A stretch of 64,000 nucleotides of DNA from an uncultured Nocardioides sp. (GCA_902805885.1 CADCUM010000094.1:17919-81918); one strand, 5' to 3'; shown: positions 26,130 through 34,980, counted from the stretch's first letter. Notes: a model not told the origin generated them from the letters alone. Numbers and translations are program-made.

Positions 26130-27512
26130 TCAGTGGGCGCGGTCCAGCCGCAACGTCAGCAGCGCGCCGGCGACGTCGTCGACCTCGATGACCTCCATGC
26201 CCTCGACCACGCGGCTGCTCGCCGGGCTCCCCGCGCGGTCGCGCGGCACCACCGCGACCTGGAAGCCGAGGCGTGCAGCCTCGGCGAGGCGCTGGGGCAG
26301 GTCGCGCACCCGGCGGAGCTCCCCGGCGAGCCCGATCTCCCCGATCGCCACCACCCCACGCGGCGGAGCGACGCCGAGGTGGGAGCTGGCGATGGCGACC
26401 GCGATCGCGAGGTCCGCGGCGGGGTCCTGGAGGCGGGCGCCCCCCACGGTGGCCGCGAACACGTCGCAGCCGTAGAGCTTGAGCCGGCAGTGCCGCGACA
26501 GCACGGCCAGCACCATGTCGACCCGGGAGGCCTCCACGCCGTTGGTCGTGCGGCGGGGCCGCTCGAGCGGGGACGGTGCGACGAGCGCCTGCACCTCGGC
26601 GAGGAGGGGTCGGCGCCCCTCCATCGTCACCGCCACGCAGGTGCCGGTGACCTCCCGGGCGTGGTGCTCGACGAAGAGCCCGGTGGGGTCGGTCACGGCG
26701 CTGATGCCCTCCGACGACAGGTCGAAGCAGCCCACCTCGTCCACCGGCCCGAACCGGTTCTTCATCGCCCGGACCATCCGGAAGCGGGAGTTGCGGTCGC
26801 CCTCGAAGTGGAGCACGACGTCGACGAGGTGCTCGAGCACCCGGGGGCCGGCGATCGAGCCGTCCTTGGTGACGTGGCCGACGATCACCGTGGTGATGTT
26901 GCGGGTCTTGGCGACCCGGATCAGCGCCGCAGCCACCTCCTTGACCTGGGTGACGCCGCCGGGCACGCCGTCGATCCCGGAGGCGCCGATGGTCTGGATC
27001 GAGTCGACGACCAGCAACGTGGGACGCACCTCCTCGATGTGCGTCAGCACGGCGCCGAGGTCGGTCTCGGCCGCCAGGAACAGCTCGTCGTGGACGCCGC
27101 CGGTGCGGTCGGCGCGCAGCCGCACCTGGCTCGCCGACTCCTCACCGGTGACGTAGAGCGTCCGCGAGCGCAGACGCGCTGTCTGGGCGGCCACCTCGAG
27201 GAGCAGGGTGCTCTTGCCGACGCCGGGCTCGCCGGCGAGCAGGATGGCCGCCCCGGGCACCAGGCCGCCACCGAGCACGCGGTCGAGCTCCGGGACGCCG
27301 GACGTGCGGGCCACCGACTCGCTCACCGAGACCTGCCCGATCGGGACGGCCGGCGTGGTCACCGGCGCCGCGGCGGCACGCAGGGTGGGGGCCCCCGCCT
27401 CGGCGACCGAGCCCCACGCCTGGCACTCCCCGCAGCGGCCCACCCACTTGCCGGTCTCCCAGCCGCACTCGGTGCAGCGGTAGCTCGAGCGGACCTTCGG
27501 CTTGGTGGACAT
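26130..27512 (-). CDS. radA: DNA repair protein RadA
   Basis: RadA is a RecA-like ATPase that helps branch migration in recombination. It has an N-terminal four-Cys zinc finger (CTECGWETGKWVGRCGEC), Walker A GEPGVGKSTLLL near residue 100, the RadA-specific KNRFG motif near 265 and a C-terminal Lon-like domain (ARLQDPAADLAIAVAIASS, VAIGEIGLAGELR). 460 residues is standard. The ATG at 27512 is fixed by the zinc finger and by a -10 box 7 nt upstream; the 588-residue track ORF is too long. disA follows on the same strand. Confidence 0.95.
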   Translation of the reverse strand: MSTKPKVRSSYRCTECGWETGKWVGRCGECQAWGSVAEAGAPTLRAAAAPVTTPAVPIGQVSVSESVARTSGVPELDRVLGGGLVPGAAILLAGEPGVGKSTLLLEVAAQTARLRSRTLYVTGEESASQVRLRADRTGGVHDELFLAAETDLGAVLTHIEEVRPTLLVVDSIQTIGASGIDGVPGGVTQVKEVAAALIRVAKTRNITTVIVGHVTKDGSIAGPRVLEHLVDVVLHFEGDRNSRFRMVRAMKNRFGPVDEVGCFDLSSEGISAVTDPTGLFVEHHAREVTGTCVAVTMEGRRPLLAEVQALVAPSPLERPRRTTNGVEASRVDMVLAVLSRHCRLKLYGCDVFAATVGGARLQDPAADLAIAVAIASSHLGVAPPRGVVAIGEIGLAGELRRVRDLPQRLAEAARLGFQVAVVPRDRAGSPASSRVVEGMEVIEVDDVAGALLTLRLDRAH

Positions 27513-27519
27513 GCGCGCC

Positions 27520-27525
27520 ACGGTA
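27520..27525 (-). promoter_or_regulatory. -10 box of radA
   Basis: TACCGT on the minus strand, 7 nt before the ATG at 27512; predicted leaderless. Confidence 0.5.
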
Positions 27526-27568
27526 GGCGAGGGGACCGACACCCGGCCGGACGCCGTACGGCAAGGCT

Positions 27569-27574
27569 TATGCT
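27569..27574 (+). promoter_or_regulatory. Possible -10 box for the LacI-type gene
   Basis: TATGCT lies 32 bp before the ATG at 27607, leaving a short leader with a CAGGGGGG ribosome-binding stretch. No clear -35. Confidence 0.35.
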
Positions 27575-27606
27575 GGCGACACTTGGAACGATCAACAGGG
27601 GGGTGG

Positions 27607-28698
27607 ATGTCGAGCGAGGCCCGCGGTGCCGGCCACGTGTCGGGGGTGCCCCTGCCTGCCCTGCCGCCGACCCTCGCCGACGTGGCGGAGCGCGCCGGTG
27701 TCTCCCGGCAGACGGTCTCGAACGCGCTGAACAACCCCGACCTGCTGCGCGCCGACACCCTGGCCCGGGTGCGCCAGGCGATCGCGGAGATGGGGTACTC
27801 GCCCAACCGCGCGGCCCGCAACCTCCGCACCCGCACCTCCTCGCTGATCGGGCTGCGGTTCGGGCCGGCGCAGGAGGGGACCGCCAACGCCACCATGGAC
27901 CGCTTCGTCCACTCGCTCGTCGAGGCGAGCGAGCTCGCCGGCTACCACGTCCTGCTGTTCCCCGGCGATGACGACGACGAGGCCGTGACCGGCTACGACA
28001 ACCTGCTGCGCTCGACGGCCGTGGACGCCTTCGTCATCACCGACACCTACCTCGGCAACCCCCAGGCGGCCTGGCTGACGCGGCAGCGAGCGCCGTTCGT
28101 CGCCTTCGGCCGGCCCTGGCACGACCACACCGCGCGCCACCCCTGGGTGGACGTCGACGGCGCCGCCGGCACGCGGCTCGCCACCGAGCACCTCCTGGCC
28201 CAGGGCCACACCCGCATCGCCTGGATCGGGTGGCGCAAGGACAACCCGATCGGCGAGGACCGCCGCTCCGGCTGGTTCAACGCCATGCACGACCAGGGCC
28301 TGTCCACGACCGGACTCGCCTCGCGCGTCGAGGACACCATCAACAGCGGCGCCGAGGCGGCGGCCGTGCTGCTCGACGAGTCGGAGCCGACCGCCTTCGT
28401 CTGCGCCTCCGACACGCTCGCCATGGGCGTGCTGCACACGCTGTGGATCCGCCAGCTCGCCCCCGGCACCGACATCGCCGTCGTCGGCTTCGACGACTCC
28501 CAGGTCGCGCAGGTCTTCCCGGTGGGACTGACCTCCGTGCGCCAGCCGCTGGAGGACGTCGCGGTCGAGATCGTGCGCGTGCTGGGGTCGCTGCTCAACC
28601 ACCAGCCGGTCCAGGAGCGCGGCGTCCTGCTGACCCCGACCCTCGTGGTGCGCGAGTCCTCGGGGGTGGCGGATCCCGCTGAGCGGACCGCGACCTGA
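27607..28698 (+). CDS. LacI-family transcriptional regulator
   Basis: 363 residues from an ATG preceded by CAGGGGGG. After about 20 unconserved residues comes the LacI helix-turn-helix TLADVAERAGVSRQTVSNALN and hinge YSPNRAARNLRT, then a periplasmic-binding-like effector domain (VDVDGAAGTRLATEHLLAQGHTRIAWIG, AFVCASDTLAMGVL, DIAVVGFDDSQVA). Such proteins usually bind sugars or nucleosides. It stands alone: radA is divergent and the next gene convergent, so its target is not evident here. Confidence 0.93.
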   Translation: MSSEARGAGHVSGVPLPALPPTLADVAERAGVSRQTVSNALNNPDLLRADTLARVRQAIAEMGYSPNRAARNLRTRTSSLIGLRFGPAQEGTANATMDRFVHSLVEASELAGYHVLLFPGDDDDEAVTGYDNLLRSTAVDAFVITDTYLGNPQAAWLTRQRAPFVAFGRPWHDHTARHPWVDVDGAAGTRLATEHLLAQGHTRIAWIGWRKDNPIGEDRRSGWFNAMHDQGLSTTGLASRVEDTINSGAEAAAVLLDESEPTAFVCASDTLAMGVLHTLWIRQLAPGTDIAVVGFDDSQVAQVFPVGLTSVRQPLEDVAVEIVRVLGSLLNHQPVQERGVLLTPTLVVRESSGVADPAERTAT

Positions 28699-28712
28699 GC
28701 GTGCCGGCTCAG
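28695..28712 (+). terminator. Hairpin at the end of the LacI-type gene
   Basis: CTGAGC, a 6-nt loop and GCTCAG form a 6-bp stem starting at the stop codon, followed by a C/T-rich stretch (CCCTTCTC). Confidence 0.45.
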
Positions 28713-28736
28713 CCCTTCTCGCCGCCCTGGGGCGCC

Positions 28737-29522
28737 TCAGTCGCCGAGCGGGACGACGGCGCCGACCGGCCGCAGCGTCGTGCGCAGCCCGCCGGCGACC
28801 GACGTGTCCAGACGTACGACGCCCGGCCGCGGCAGGTCGAGGTCGGCGAACCGCGCCGCCCGGACCTCGTCCACCGAGGCGCCGGCGCGGCGGGCCAGCG
28901 CCCTGGCGTAGTCGTACCTCGACACCGCCTGCGGGCCGGCGGCGTGCAGGGTGCCGCGGAGCTCGTGGTCGGCGAGCTCGACGAGGAGCGCGGCGAGGTC
29001 GGTGACGACCACGGGCTGTCGCACCATGTCCGTGAAGTAGGCGCGATCGTGGTGGTCGTGCGGCCCCACCTCGCCGTCGCCCACGACCAGCGAGGCCCGG
29101 GGGAGCACGGCGTCCGAACCGAGCGCCAGGATCGCGTCCTCGGCCGCCGCCTTGTCCGTCGCGTAGGACCAGGCGCACGGCGTGGGCAGGTCGCGGTCGA
29201 GGTACGGCGCCTCGCGGCCGCCGTGGACGACGTCGCTCGACACGTGCACCAGCCGCAGGCCCCGGTCCGCCGCCGCGCGGGCGACGTCGACCGCGGCCTC
29301 CCGCTCGACGTCGGCGGACATCGCCAGGCTGGCGTTGACGACGGCAGCGGGGCGCACCTCGTCCAGCACCTGCCGGAGGGCGACCGGGTCGCGCACGTCC
29401 AGGGTGCTCCCGGCCCGTCCGCTCCGCGAGCACGCGGCCACCTGCCAGCCCTCGTCGCGGGCGCGGTGGACGACGTGCGACCCCACCCACCCGGTGGCGC
29501 CCAGCACGAGCAGCGTCCTCAC
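28737..29522 (-). CDS. RmlD-like sugar-nucleotide-binding reductase (extended SDR)
   Basis: 261 residues with the NAD(P)-binding LLVLGATGWVGSHVV at the N-terminus, LDVRDPVALRQVLDEVRPAAVVNAS, HVSSDVVHGG and the catalytic Tyr-X3-Lys as SYATDKAA near residue 135. The pattern is that of dTDP-4-dehydrorhamnose reductase relatives, but it is short and no other rhamnose genes are near, so its substrate is open. Start GTG at 29522 overlaps the stop of the methyltransferase (GTGA). Last gene of a four-gene minus-strand operon. Confidence 0.75.
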   Translation of the reverse strand: MRTLLVLGATGWVGSHVVHRARDEGWQVAACSRSGRAGSTLDVRDPVALRQVLDEVRPAAVVNASLAMSADVEREAAVDVARAAADRGLRLVHVSSDVVHGGREAPYLDRDLPTPCAWSYATDKAAAEDAILALGSDAVLPRASLVVGDGEVGPHDHHDRAYFTDMVRQPVVVTDLAALLVELADHELRGTLHAAGPQAVSRYDYARALARRAGASVDEVRAARFADLDLPRPGVVRLDTSVAGGLRTTLRPVGAVVPLGD

Positions 29523-30211
29523 CACGACCGGTGCCAGACGTTCACGGCGTAGTCCACGGTCGTGCCGCTGTGGGCGGCCAGGGCGGCCTCGGCCGCCCCC
29601 GGGGGCAGCTCGATCCGGACGACGGCCTCCAGCTCCGCGCGGGACCGGAAGGACCAGCCCATGTCGACCGGGACCCGGGTCCAGCCGTGCTGCGACCAGA
29701 ACCGCTCCACCGCGGCCGGGTCGACCTCGGGATATCCCTGCCGGAACCAGCCGCCGAACGTGGAGCGGGTGGGGTCGTTGTCGATCACGAACGCCGTGCC
29801 GCCGCGGCGCACGACGCGGTCGAGCTCTGCCAGGCCCGGCTCGCAGCCCGGTCCGAAGAAGTAGGCCCAGCGTGCGTGCACGACGTCGACCGAGGCGGCC
29901 GGCAGCGGGAGCGCCTCCGCGAGCCCCTCGAGCACGCGCACGTTCGCGAGCCGGCGGGTACGGCGGCGCGCGAGGCGGACGAGCGGCTTGTGCGGCTCGA
30001 CACCGGTCACGGTCGCGGCGGTCTCGGCCCAGAGCGGGAGGTGGTAGCCGGTGCCGCACCCGACGTCGAGCAGGTCCCTCCCGGACCAGTCGGCCACGGC
30101 CCTCATCGCCGCGAGGATCCGCCCGTCGGGGTCGGCGGCCCGGTTCTCGAGCTCGTAGAGCTCGGGGTGGTTCCAGATGTTGGGGCTCGGCCGAGGTGTC
30201 GCCCGGCGCAC
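29519..30211 (-). CDS. Class I SAM-dependent methyltransferase
   Basis: 230 residues with motif I LLDVGCGTGYHLPLW near residue 48, the acidic loop VTGVEPHKPLV, and VDVVHARWAYFFGPGCE as motif IV-like segment. This is the UbiE/Methyltransf_11 pattern; the methyl acceptor is unknown. GTG start one base after the VOC-gene stop. Tight packing with the glyoxalase-like and RmlD-like genes suggests a common small-molecule pathway, though I cannot name it. Confidence 0.82.
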   Translation of the reverse strand: MRRATPRPSPNIWNHPELYELENRAADPDGRILAAMRAVADWSGRDLLDVGCGTGYHLPLWAETAATVTGVEPHKPLVRLARRRTRRLANVRVLEGLAEALPLPAASVDVVHARWAYFFGPGCEPGLAELDRVVRRGGTAFVIDNDPTRSTFGGWFRQGYPEVDPAAVERFWSQHGWTRVPVDMGWSFRSRAELEAVVRIELPPGAAEAALAAHSGTTVDYAVNVWHRSW

Positions 30212-30212
30212 C

Positions 30213-30911
30213 TCAGACCCGGACGAGGCCCGACGGCGTCTGGATCTGGATGGCGACGATGCCGGGGGTGCCGTTGGGGGCGACCCACTCGACCTTGACG
30301 TCCTCCAGCGGGGCCTCGACGGAGTGGCCGAGCCACTCGCTGACGCGCTGGGGGTCGCCGGCGATCTCCAGTCGGTGCAGCGAGAAGTCGCCCGCGGCCC
30401 CGGCCGCGGGGTGGAGGTCGGGGGAGGAGACCCACTCGATGAAGAACGGCAGCTGCGGGTCGGACAGGAGGCCGTTGACGCCGACCTGGCGCCACAGGAG
30501 CTCGGTGCCGTCGGGGCGGTAGCGGTTGCCCTTGACCGCCTCGCGGCCGAGGCGCTGCTCGACCTCGCCCATGTCGTCGACCGCGACGACCCAGCCGAGC
30601 CAGCCGCCGCCCAGCGCCGAGCGCGCGCGGACGGCCTGGCCGAAGGGGGCCTTGTCGCTGGCGGGGTGGTCGAGCACCTCGACGATCTCGAAGTAGGTGT
30701 CGTCCGCGAGCGGGAGGATCATGTTGCGGGTGCCGAAGCGCGGGTGGATGCCACCCTCGACGAACTCGGTGCCCAGCATGCTCCCGATGCGCTGGGCGGT
30801 GCTGGCGAGTCCATCCGGCCCTGCTGCGAAGCTGACGTGGTCCAGGCGCATGTCCAGATTCTGGTCCTTTGCGCTCCGAGCCCCGACACCGGGGGTCGGG
30901 TTTCTCGACAT
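30213..30911 (-). CDS. VOC (glyoxalase-like) family protein
   Basis: 232 residues. The core begins MRLDHVSFAAGPDGLASTAQRI and continues with NMILPLADDTYFEIVEVLD and FFIEWVSSPDLHP, matching the vicinal-oxygen-chelate fold (Glyoxalase_3-like). The conserved part starts at Met21 (30851), but the outer ATG at 30911 has GAGGAA seven nt upstream and lies only 10 bp after the previous gene, so I keep it. Enzymatic role unknown. Confidence 0.75.
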   Translation of the reverse strand: MSRNPTPGVGARSAKDQNLDMRLDHVSFAAGPDGLASTAQRIGSMLGTEFVEGGIHPRFGTRNMILPLADDTYFEIVEVLDHPASDKAPFGQAVRARSALGGGWLGWVVAVDDMGEVEQRLGREAVKGNRYRPDGTELLWRQVGVNGLLSDPQLPFFIEWVSSPDLHPAAGAAGDFSLHRLEIAGDPQRVSEWLGHSVEAPLEDVKVEWVAPNGTPGIVAIQIQTPSGLVRV

Positions 30912-30921
30912 CGAGGGTTCC

Positions 30922-31683
30922 TCACCGCGGGTCGGCGGGGTGCAGCGCCAGGGCCGAGCGGGACCGGACGTGCGCCTCGCAGTGCCGGACCAGCTCGGCG
31001 TAGCCGGCGGCTCCCATCAGCTCGGTGAGCTCCGGCGCGTGGGTCACGAAGACCGGCTCGACCGCGACGTGCGCCTCGGTGTTGCCCGAGCAGTACCAGT
31101 CGAGGTCGTGGCCGCCGGGTCCCCAGCCGCGGCGGTCGTACTCGCCGATCGAGACCTCGGTGTACGACGTCCCGTCCTGCCGCTCGACGTCTCGGAACGT
31201 GCGGCGGATCGGCAGCTGCCAGCAGACGTCGGGCTTGGTCTCCAGCGGGTTGCGGCCCTGCCGCAGCGCCAGCCCGTGCAGCGCGCAGCCCGCGCCGGCC
31301 GCGAAGTCGGGACGGTTCTGGAACACGCACGCCGACTGGCCGTCGTACTCGATGGCGAGGGTCTTGCGCTCCCCGTCGTCGTCGGTGTCGACCCAGTCGC
31401 GGCCGATCGGGTCGCGCTCGGGATGGAACTGCCAGTCCTCCGGTGTCAGCTGGGCGACGTACGACGCCACCCGCTGCTCGTCGTCGGCGTCGGCGAAGTG
31501 GGCGCCGAGGGTGCAGCAGCCCACGTCGGGGGCGTCGGCGTAGATGCCCTGGCAGCCGCGGCCGAAGATGCAGGTGTACGACGAGGTCAGCCAGGTGAGG
31601 TCGCAGCGGAACACCTGCTCCGCGTCGGACGGGTCGGCGAACTCGACCCAGGCGCGGGGGAAGACCAGGTCGACTTCGGGCAC
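30922..31683 (-). CDS. Conserved cysteine-rich actinobacterial protein, unknown function
   Basis: 253 residues, GTG start. Cys residues cluster in [24 protein letters not shown] (quoted part [10 protein letters not shown]), later [22 protein letters not shown] and WYCSGN. Spaced Cys and His of this type suggest a metal-binding or iron-sulfur protein similar in style to YkgJ-type proteins, but I do not recognise a named family. There is no membrane segment. It is the first gene of the operon running to 28737 and is divergent from Ppx/GppA with interlocked -10 boxes. Confidence 0.6.
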   Translation of the reverse strand: MPEVDLVFPRAWVEFADPSDAEQVFRCDLTWLTSSYTCIFGRGCQGIYADAPDVGCCTLGAHFADADDEQRVASYVAQLTPEDWQFHPERDPIGRDWVDTDDDGERKTLAIEYDGQSACVFQNRPDFAAGAGCALHGLALRQGRNPLETKPDVCWQLPIRRTFRDVERQDGTSYTEVSIGEYDRRGWGPGGHDLDWYCSGNTEAHVAVEPVFVTHAPELTELMGAAGYAELVRHCEAHVRSRSALALHPADPR

Positions 31684-31689
31684 CCGGTC

Positions 31690-31695
31690 AGCCTA
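31690..31695 (-). promoter_or_regulatory. -10 box of the 31683-28737 operon
   Basis: TAGGCT on the minus strand, 6 nt before the GTG at 31683; one base away from the divergent box at 31697. Confidence 0.5.
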
Positions 31696-31696
31696 G

Positions 31697-31702
31697 TAGC
31701 GT
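31697..31702 (+). promoter_or_regulatory. -10 box of the Ppx/GppA gene
   Basis: TAGCGT, 6 nt before the ATG at 31709. Back-to-back with the minus-strand box. Confidence 0.5.
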
Positions 31703-31708
31703 GGCCCC

Positions 31709-32665
31709 ATGCGCCTGGGCGTCCTGGACATCGGCTCCAACACCGGCCACCTCCTGGTGGTCGATGCCCACGGTGGCGCGGCCCCGCTGCCGGCGTACTC
31801 CTTCAAGCAGCCGCTGCGCCTGGCCGAGCACCTCGACGACGACGGGGCGGTGACCCCTGCCGGGGTGGCCGCCCTGACCGACTTCTGCGCCGAGGCCACC
31901 CGCGTGGCCGAGGACAAGGGCTGCGAGGAGATGCTCGGCTTCGCCACCTCCGCCGTGCGGGACGCCGTCAACTCCGACGAGGTGCTGGCGCACGTGGAGC
32001 GCGAGGCGGGGGTCTCCCTCGGGGTGCTCTCGGGCGAGGACGAGGCCCGGCTGACCTTCCTCGCGGTGCGGCGCTGGTTCGGCTGGTCGGCGGGCCGGCT
32101 CGCCGTGTTCGACATCGGCGGCGGGTCGCTCGAGATCGCCGCCGGCACCGACGAGGCGCCCGACGTCGCGTGGTCGCTGCCGCTCGGCGCCGCGCGGATG
32201 GCCCGCCTGTGGTTCGGCGGCGAGCGGCCCGACGAGGCCGCCGTACGACGTCTGCGCCGCGAGATCCGCGCCGACATCGCCCGGGACGCCGGACACCTGC
32301 TGCGCCACGGCGTGCCCGACCGGGCGGCGGCGACGTCGAAGACGTTCCGTTCGCTCGCGCGCATCTGCGGCGCCGCCCCCAGCGGGAGCGGACAGCTCGT
32401 GCCGCGCGTCCTCGAGCTCGAGACGCTGTCGGGCTGGATCCCCAAGCTGATGTCGCTGTCGCCCGACGAGCTGGCCGCGCTCCCGGGGGTCTCCCCGAGC
32501 CGCACCCACCAGATCGTGCCGGGGGCGCTCGTCGCCGAGGCGTGCATGGACATCTTCGACCTGCCCGCGCTGGAGATCTGCCCCTGGGCGCTGCGCGAGG
32601 GCGTGATCCTGGAGCGGCTCGACCGGATGTCGATCGTGGGCCCCGGGTCTGGCGGGCTCGGCTGA
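31709..32665 (+). CDS. Ppx/GppA-family phosphatase (exopolyphosphatase-like)
   Basis: 318 residues with the ASKHA fold: phosphate-1 loop [30 protein letters not shown] near residue 77, [13 protein letters not shown] and phosphate-2 loop [15 protein letters not shown] near 133. This short form without the C-terminal HD-like domain matches the mycobacterial Ppx1/Ppx2 proteins, which act on polyphosphate or (p)ppGpp. Which of these applies cannot be read here. The sugar isomerase gene starts one base after its stop. Confidence 0.9.
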   Translation: MRLGVLDIGSNTGHLLVVDAHGGAAPLPAYSFKQPLRLAEHLDDDGAVTPAGVAALTDFCAEATRVAEDKGCEEMLGFATSAVRDAVNSDEVLAHVEREAGVSLGVLSGEDEARLTFLAVRRWFGWSAGRLAVFDIGGGSLEIAAGTDEAPDVAWSLPLGAARMARLWFGGERPDEAAVRRLRREIRADIARDAGHLLRHGVPDRAAATSKTFRSLARICGAAPSGSGQLVPRVLELETLSGWIPKLMSLSPDELAALPGVSPSRTHQIVPGALVAEACMDIFDLPALEICPWALREGVILERLDRMSIVGPGSGGLG

Positions 32666-32666
32666 G

Positions 32667-33458
32667 GTGCCCCCGCTGATCGCGCTCTCCACCGCCTCGG
32701 TCTATCCCGAGTCGACCGCGCACGCCTTCGGCTGGGCGGCGAGCCTGGGGTACGACGCGGTCGAGGTGATGGTCGGCATCGACGCGCTGAGCCAGCAGGT
32801 CTCGGCGGTCAAGCAGCTCAGCGACCACCACGACATGCCGGTCTGCGCGGTCCACGCGCCGACGCTGCTCTTCACGCAGCGGGTGTGGGGCACCGACCCG
32901 TGGGGCAAGCTCGAGCGGTCGGCCGAGATGGCGGCGGAGGTGGGCGCCGACGTCGTCGTCGTGCACCCGCCCTTCCGCTGGCAGAAGGAGTACGCCGCGG
33001 GCTTCGTCGACGGGATCGCGGCGCTCGAGTCCTCGACCGGGATCGCCTTCGCCGTGGAGAACATGTACCCCTGGCGCGCCTCCTCGCGGCGCGGCATGGA
33101 GATGTACCTCCCGCACTGGGACCCCTCCACCGAGGACTACGCCCACATGGTCATCGACCTGTCCCACGCCGCGATCGCCGGCAGCGACGCGGTCGAGATG
33201 GCGGAGCGGATGGGCGACCGGCTGCGCCACGTCCACCTCACCGACGGCACCGGGTCGGCCAAGGACGAGCACCTCGTGCCGGGCCGGGGCGTCATGGACG
33301 CCGAGCGGTTCCTGGGCCACCTCGGCAGCACCGGCTTCGCCGGCCACGTGGTGCTCGAGATCAACACCCGGCGGTGCACCACCCGCGCGGAACGCGAGAA
33401 GGACCTGCAGGAGTCCCTCGAGTTCGCCCGCACGCACCTCGTGGCGGCCCCCTCGTGA
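32667..33458 (+). CDS. Sugar phosphate isomerase/epimerase (AP endonuclease 2-like TIM barrel)
   Basis: 263 residues, GTG start one base after the previous stop, so co-translated. The TIM-barrel features are [31 protein letters not shown] (begins [11 protein letters not shown]), [21 protein letters not shown] and [12 protein letters not shown], with metal ligands of the Xyl isomerase-like family (Glu in VENM, His in LSHA, Glu in VLEINT). The substrate is unknown. The same pair, Ppx/GppA plus isomerase, is common in actinobacteria. Confidence 0.85.
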   Translation: MPPLIALSTASVYPESTAHAFGWAASLGYDAVEVMVGIDALSQQVSAVKQLSDHHDMPVCAVHAPTLLFTQRVWGTDPWGKLERSAEMAAEVGADVVVVHPPFRWQKEYAAGFVDGIAALESSTGIAFAVENMYPWRASSRRGMEMYLPHWDPSTEDYAHMVIDLSHAAIAGSDAVEMAERMGDRLRHVHLTDGTGSAKDEHLVPGRGVMDAERFLGHLGSTGFAGHVVLEINTRRCTTRAEREKDLQESLEFARTHLVAAPS

Positions 33459-33466
33459 GGGCCGCC
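33443..33466 (+). terminator. Terminator-like hairpin over the isomerase stop codon
   Basis: GGCGGCCC, an 8-nt loop holding the TGA stop, and GGGCCGCC form a perfect 8-bp stem. No T tract. The TetR gene starts 14 bp later, so it may only attenuate. Confidence 0.45.
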
Positions 33467-33480
33467 CCCGTGACCGCGTC

Positions 33481-34074
33481 GTGAGCGTCCGGCCGTCCCG
33501 CGGACGCCGGCCCGGCGCACCCGACACCCGCGCCGACGTCCTGGCGGCGGCGCGCGCGTCGTTCGCCGAGAAGGGCTTCCGCGGCACGACGATCCGCGCC
33601 GTCGCCGCGGCGGCCGGTGTCGACCCGGCGCTGGTGCACCACTACTTCCGCACCAAGGACGACCTCTTCGTCGCCGCCCTCGAGCTGCCGATGGACCCGC
33701 GACAGCTCTTCGCTCCGGTCGTCGCGCAGGGGCCCGACGGTGCGGGGGAGCGGCTGCTGCGGACCGCGCTGTCGGTGTGGGACGACCCGGCGGTCCAGCC
33801 CCAGCTCCTCGCGGTCGCCCGGTCGATCCTCAGCGAGGACGGCGGGCGGCTGCTCAAGGAGGGCTTCCTCCCCGTGGTGATCGGGCCCGTCCTGGCCGCG
33901 CTGACGCGGGACCGGCCCGAGGAGCGCGTCCCGCTGGTGGCCACCCAGGTGATCGGGCTGATCGTCGCGCGGTACGTCATCGCCGTACCTGCCGTGGCCG
34001 AGCTCCCCGCCGAGGACCTCGTGGCCCGGGTGGGGCCGGTGCTCCAGCACTACCTCACCGGCGACCTGCCGTAG
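33481..34074 (+). CDS. TetR-family transcriptional regulator
   Basis: 197 residues, GTG start. The N-terminal DNA-binding domain is typical: TRADVLAAARASFAEKGFRGTTIRAVAAAAGVDPALVHHYFRTKDDLF (quoted part GFRGTTIRAVAAAAGV). The C-terminal ligand domain (TetR_C-like) is unassigned. It lies directly upstream of an ABC-2 exporter pair, separated by two palindromic repeats; regulation of that exporter is likely by analogy with many TetR/ABC-2 neighbours. Confidence 0.92.
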   Translation: MSVRPSRGRRPGAPDTRADVLAAARASFAEKGFRGTTIRAVAAAAGVDPALVHHYFRTKDDLFVAALELPMDPRQLFAPVVAQGPDGAGERLLRTALSVWDDPAVQPQLLAVARSILSEDGGRLLKEGFLPVVIGPVLAALTRDRPEERVPLVATQVIGLIVARYVIAVPAVAELPAEDLVARVGPVLQHYLTGDLP

Positions 34075-34090
34075 CCGTCGTACTGCTCCG

Positions 34091-34162
34091 CGCCCGGGGA
34101 GCGGTGCGTGGCGCAGGTTCTCCGCGCTCAGAACCTGCCTCACTCACCGCTTCCCCCGGGCG
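34091..34162. repeat. 72-bp imperfect palindrome, unit 1
   Basis: The left arm begins CGCCCGGGGAGCGGTG and the right arm ends CACCGCTTCCCCCGGGCG; inside lie CAGGTTCT and AGAACCTG. The two arms of about 34 bp pair with few mismatches, giving a strong hairpin or cruciform. The 50-bp core (34101-34150) is repeated at 34173-34222. Confidence 0.85.
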
Positions 34163-34172
34163 ACGCCGTACG

Positions 34173-34222
34173 GCGGTGCGCGGTGCAGGTCTCGAGGGCC
34201 CGGAACCTGCCTCACTCACCGC
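34173..34222. repeat. 50-bp core repeat, unit 2
   Basis: It starts GCGGTGCGCGGTGCAGGT and ends ACCTGCCTCACTCACCGC, matching 34101-34150 over 50 bp with changes mainly in the centre. Internal dyad symmetry is retained (CAGGT/ACCTG). It lies 47 bp before the ABC ATPase ATG. Confidence 0.85.
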
Positions 34223-34269
34223 GCCCGCGGGATTGACGTCAGCCCGGATCGAGGAGCACAATTCAACGC

Positions 34270-34980
34270 ATGATGAAAAACGTGGTGGAGGTCCGGGACC
34301 TCCGGGTGGTGCGGGGTGAGCACGAGGTGCTGCCCGGGATCTCCCTCGACATCGAGGCGGGCGTGACCGGCCTGCTCGGGCCGAGCGGCTGCGGCAAGTC
34401 GACGCTGCTGAGGACGCTGGTCGGCGCCCAGCGCGTCCGGGCCGGGACCGTGACGGTGCTGGGGGAGCCGGCCGGCTCGCCGGGCCTGCGCGACCGGGTC
34501 GGCTACGTCACCCAGGCGGCCAGCGTCTACGGCGACCTGACCGTCGCCGAGAACCTCGGGTTCTTCGCGCGGGTGCTCGGGGTGGCCCCCGGCGCCGTCG
34601 ACGACGCGATCGACGCGGTGGCGCTCGGCGACCACCGCGACCGGGTGGTGGCGCGGCTGTCCGGTGGGCAGCGCAACCGGGTCAGCCTCGCGGTGGCACT
34701 GCTCGGCACGCCGGACCTGCTCGTCCTCGACGAGCCCACGGTCGGGCTCGACCCGGTGCTGCGGCGCGACCTCTGGGGGCTGTTCCACCGCCTCGCGGCG
34801 GCCGGCTCCGCGGTGCTGGTGTCCAGCCACGTCATGGACGAGGCCGAGCGCTGCGACCGGCTGCTGCTGATGCGCGAGGGGCGGATCATCGCCGACGGCA
34901 CGCCGTACGACATCCGCGACCGCACGGGCGCTGCCGACGTGGAGGAGGCGTTCCTGCGCCTCGTGGAGGTGGCGGCATGA
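34270..34980 (+). CDS. ABC-2 type exporter, ATP-binding protein
   Basis: 236 residues. Walker A LLGPSGCGKSTLL near residue 38, Q-loop GYVTQAASVYGDLTV, signature RLSGGQRNRVSLAVALLG, Walker B LLVLDEPTVGLDPV and the switch His in VSSHVMDEAERC. This is the drug/antibiotic or lipid exporter class (NodI/DrrA-like). GAGGAG lies 8-12 nt before the first of two ATGs. It overlaps the permease by ATGA. Control by the upstream TetR protein is likely. Confidence 0.92.
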   Translation: MMKNVVEVRDLRVVRGEHEVLPGISLDIEAGVTGLLGPSGCGKSTLLRTLVGAQRVRAGTVTVLGEPAGSPGLRDRVGYVTQAASVYGDLTVAENLGFFARVLGVAPGAVDDAIDAVALGDHRDRVVARLSGGQRNRVSLAVALLGTPDLLVLDEPTVGLDPVLRRDLWGLFHRLAAAGSAVLVSSHVMDEAERCDRLLLMREGRIIADGTPYDIRDRTGAADVEEAFLRLVEVAA

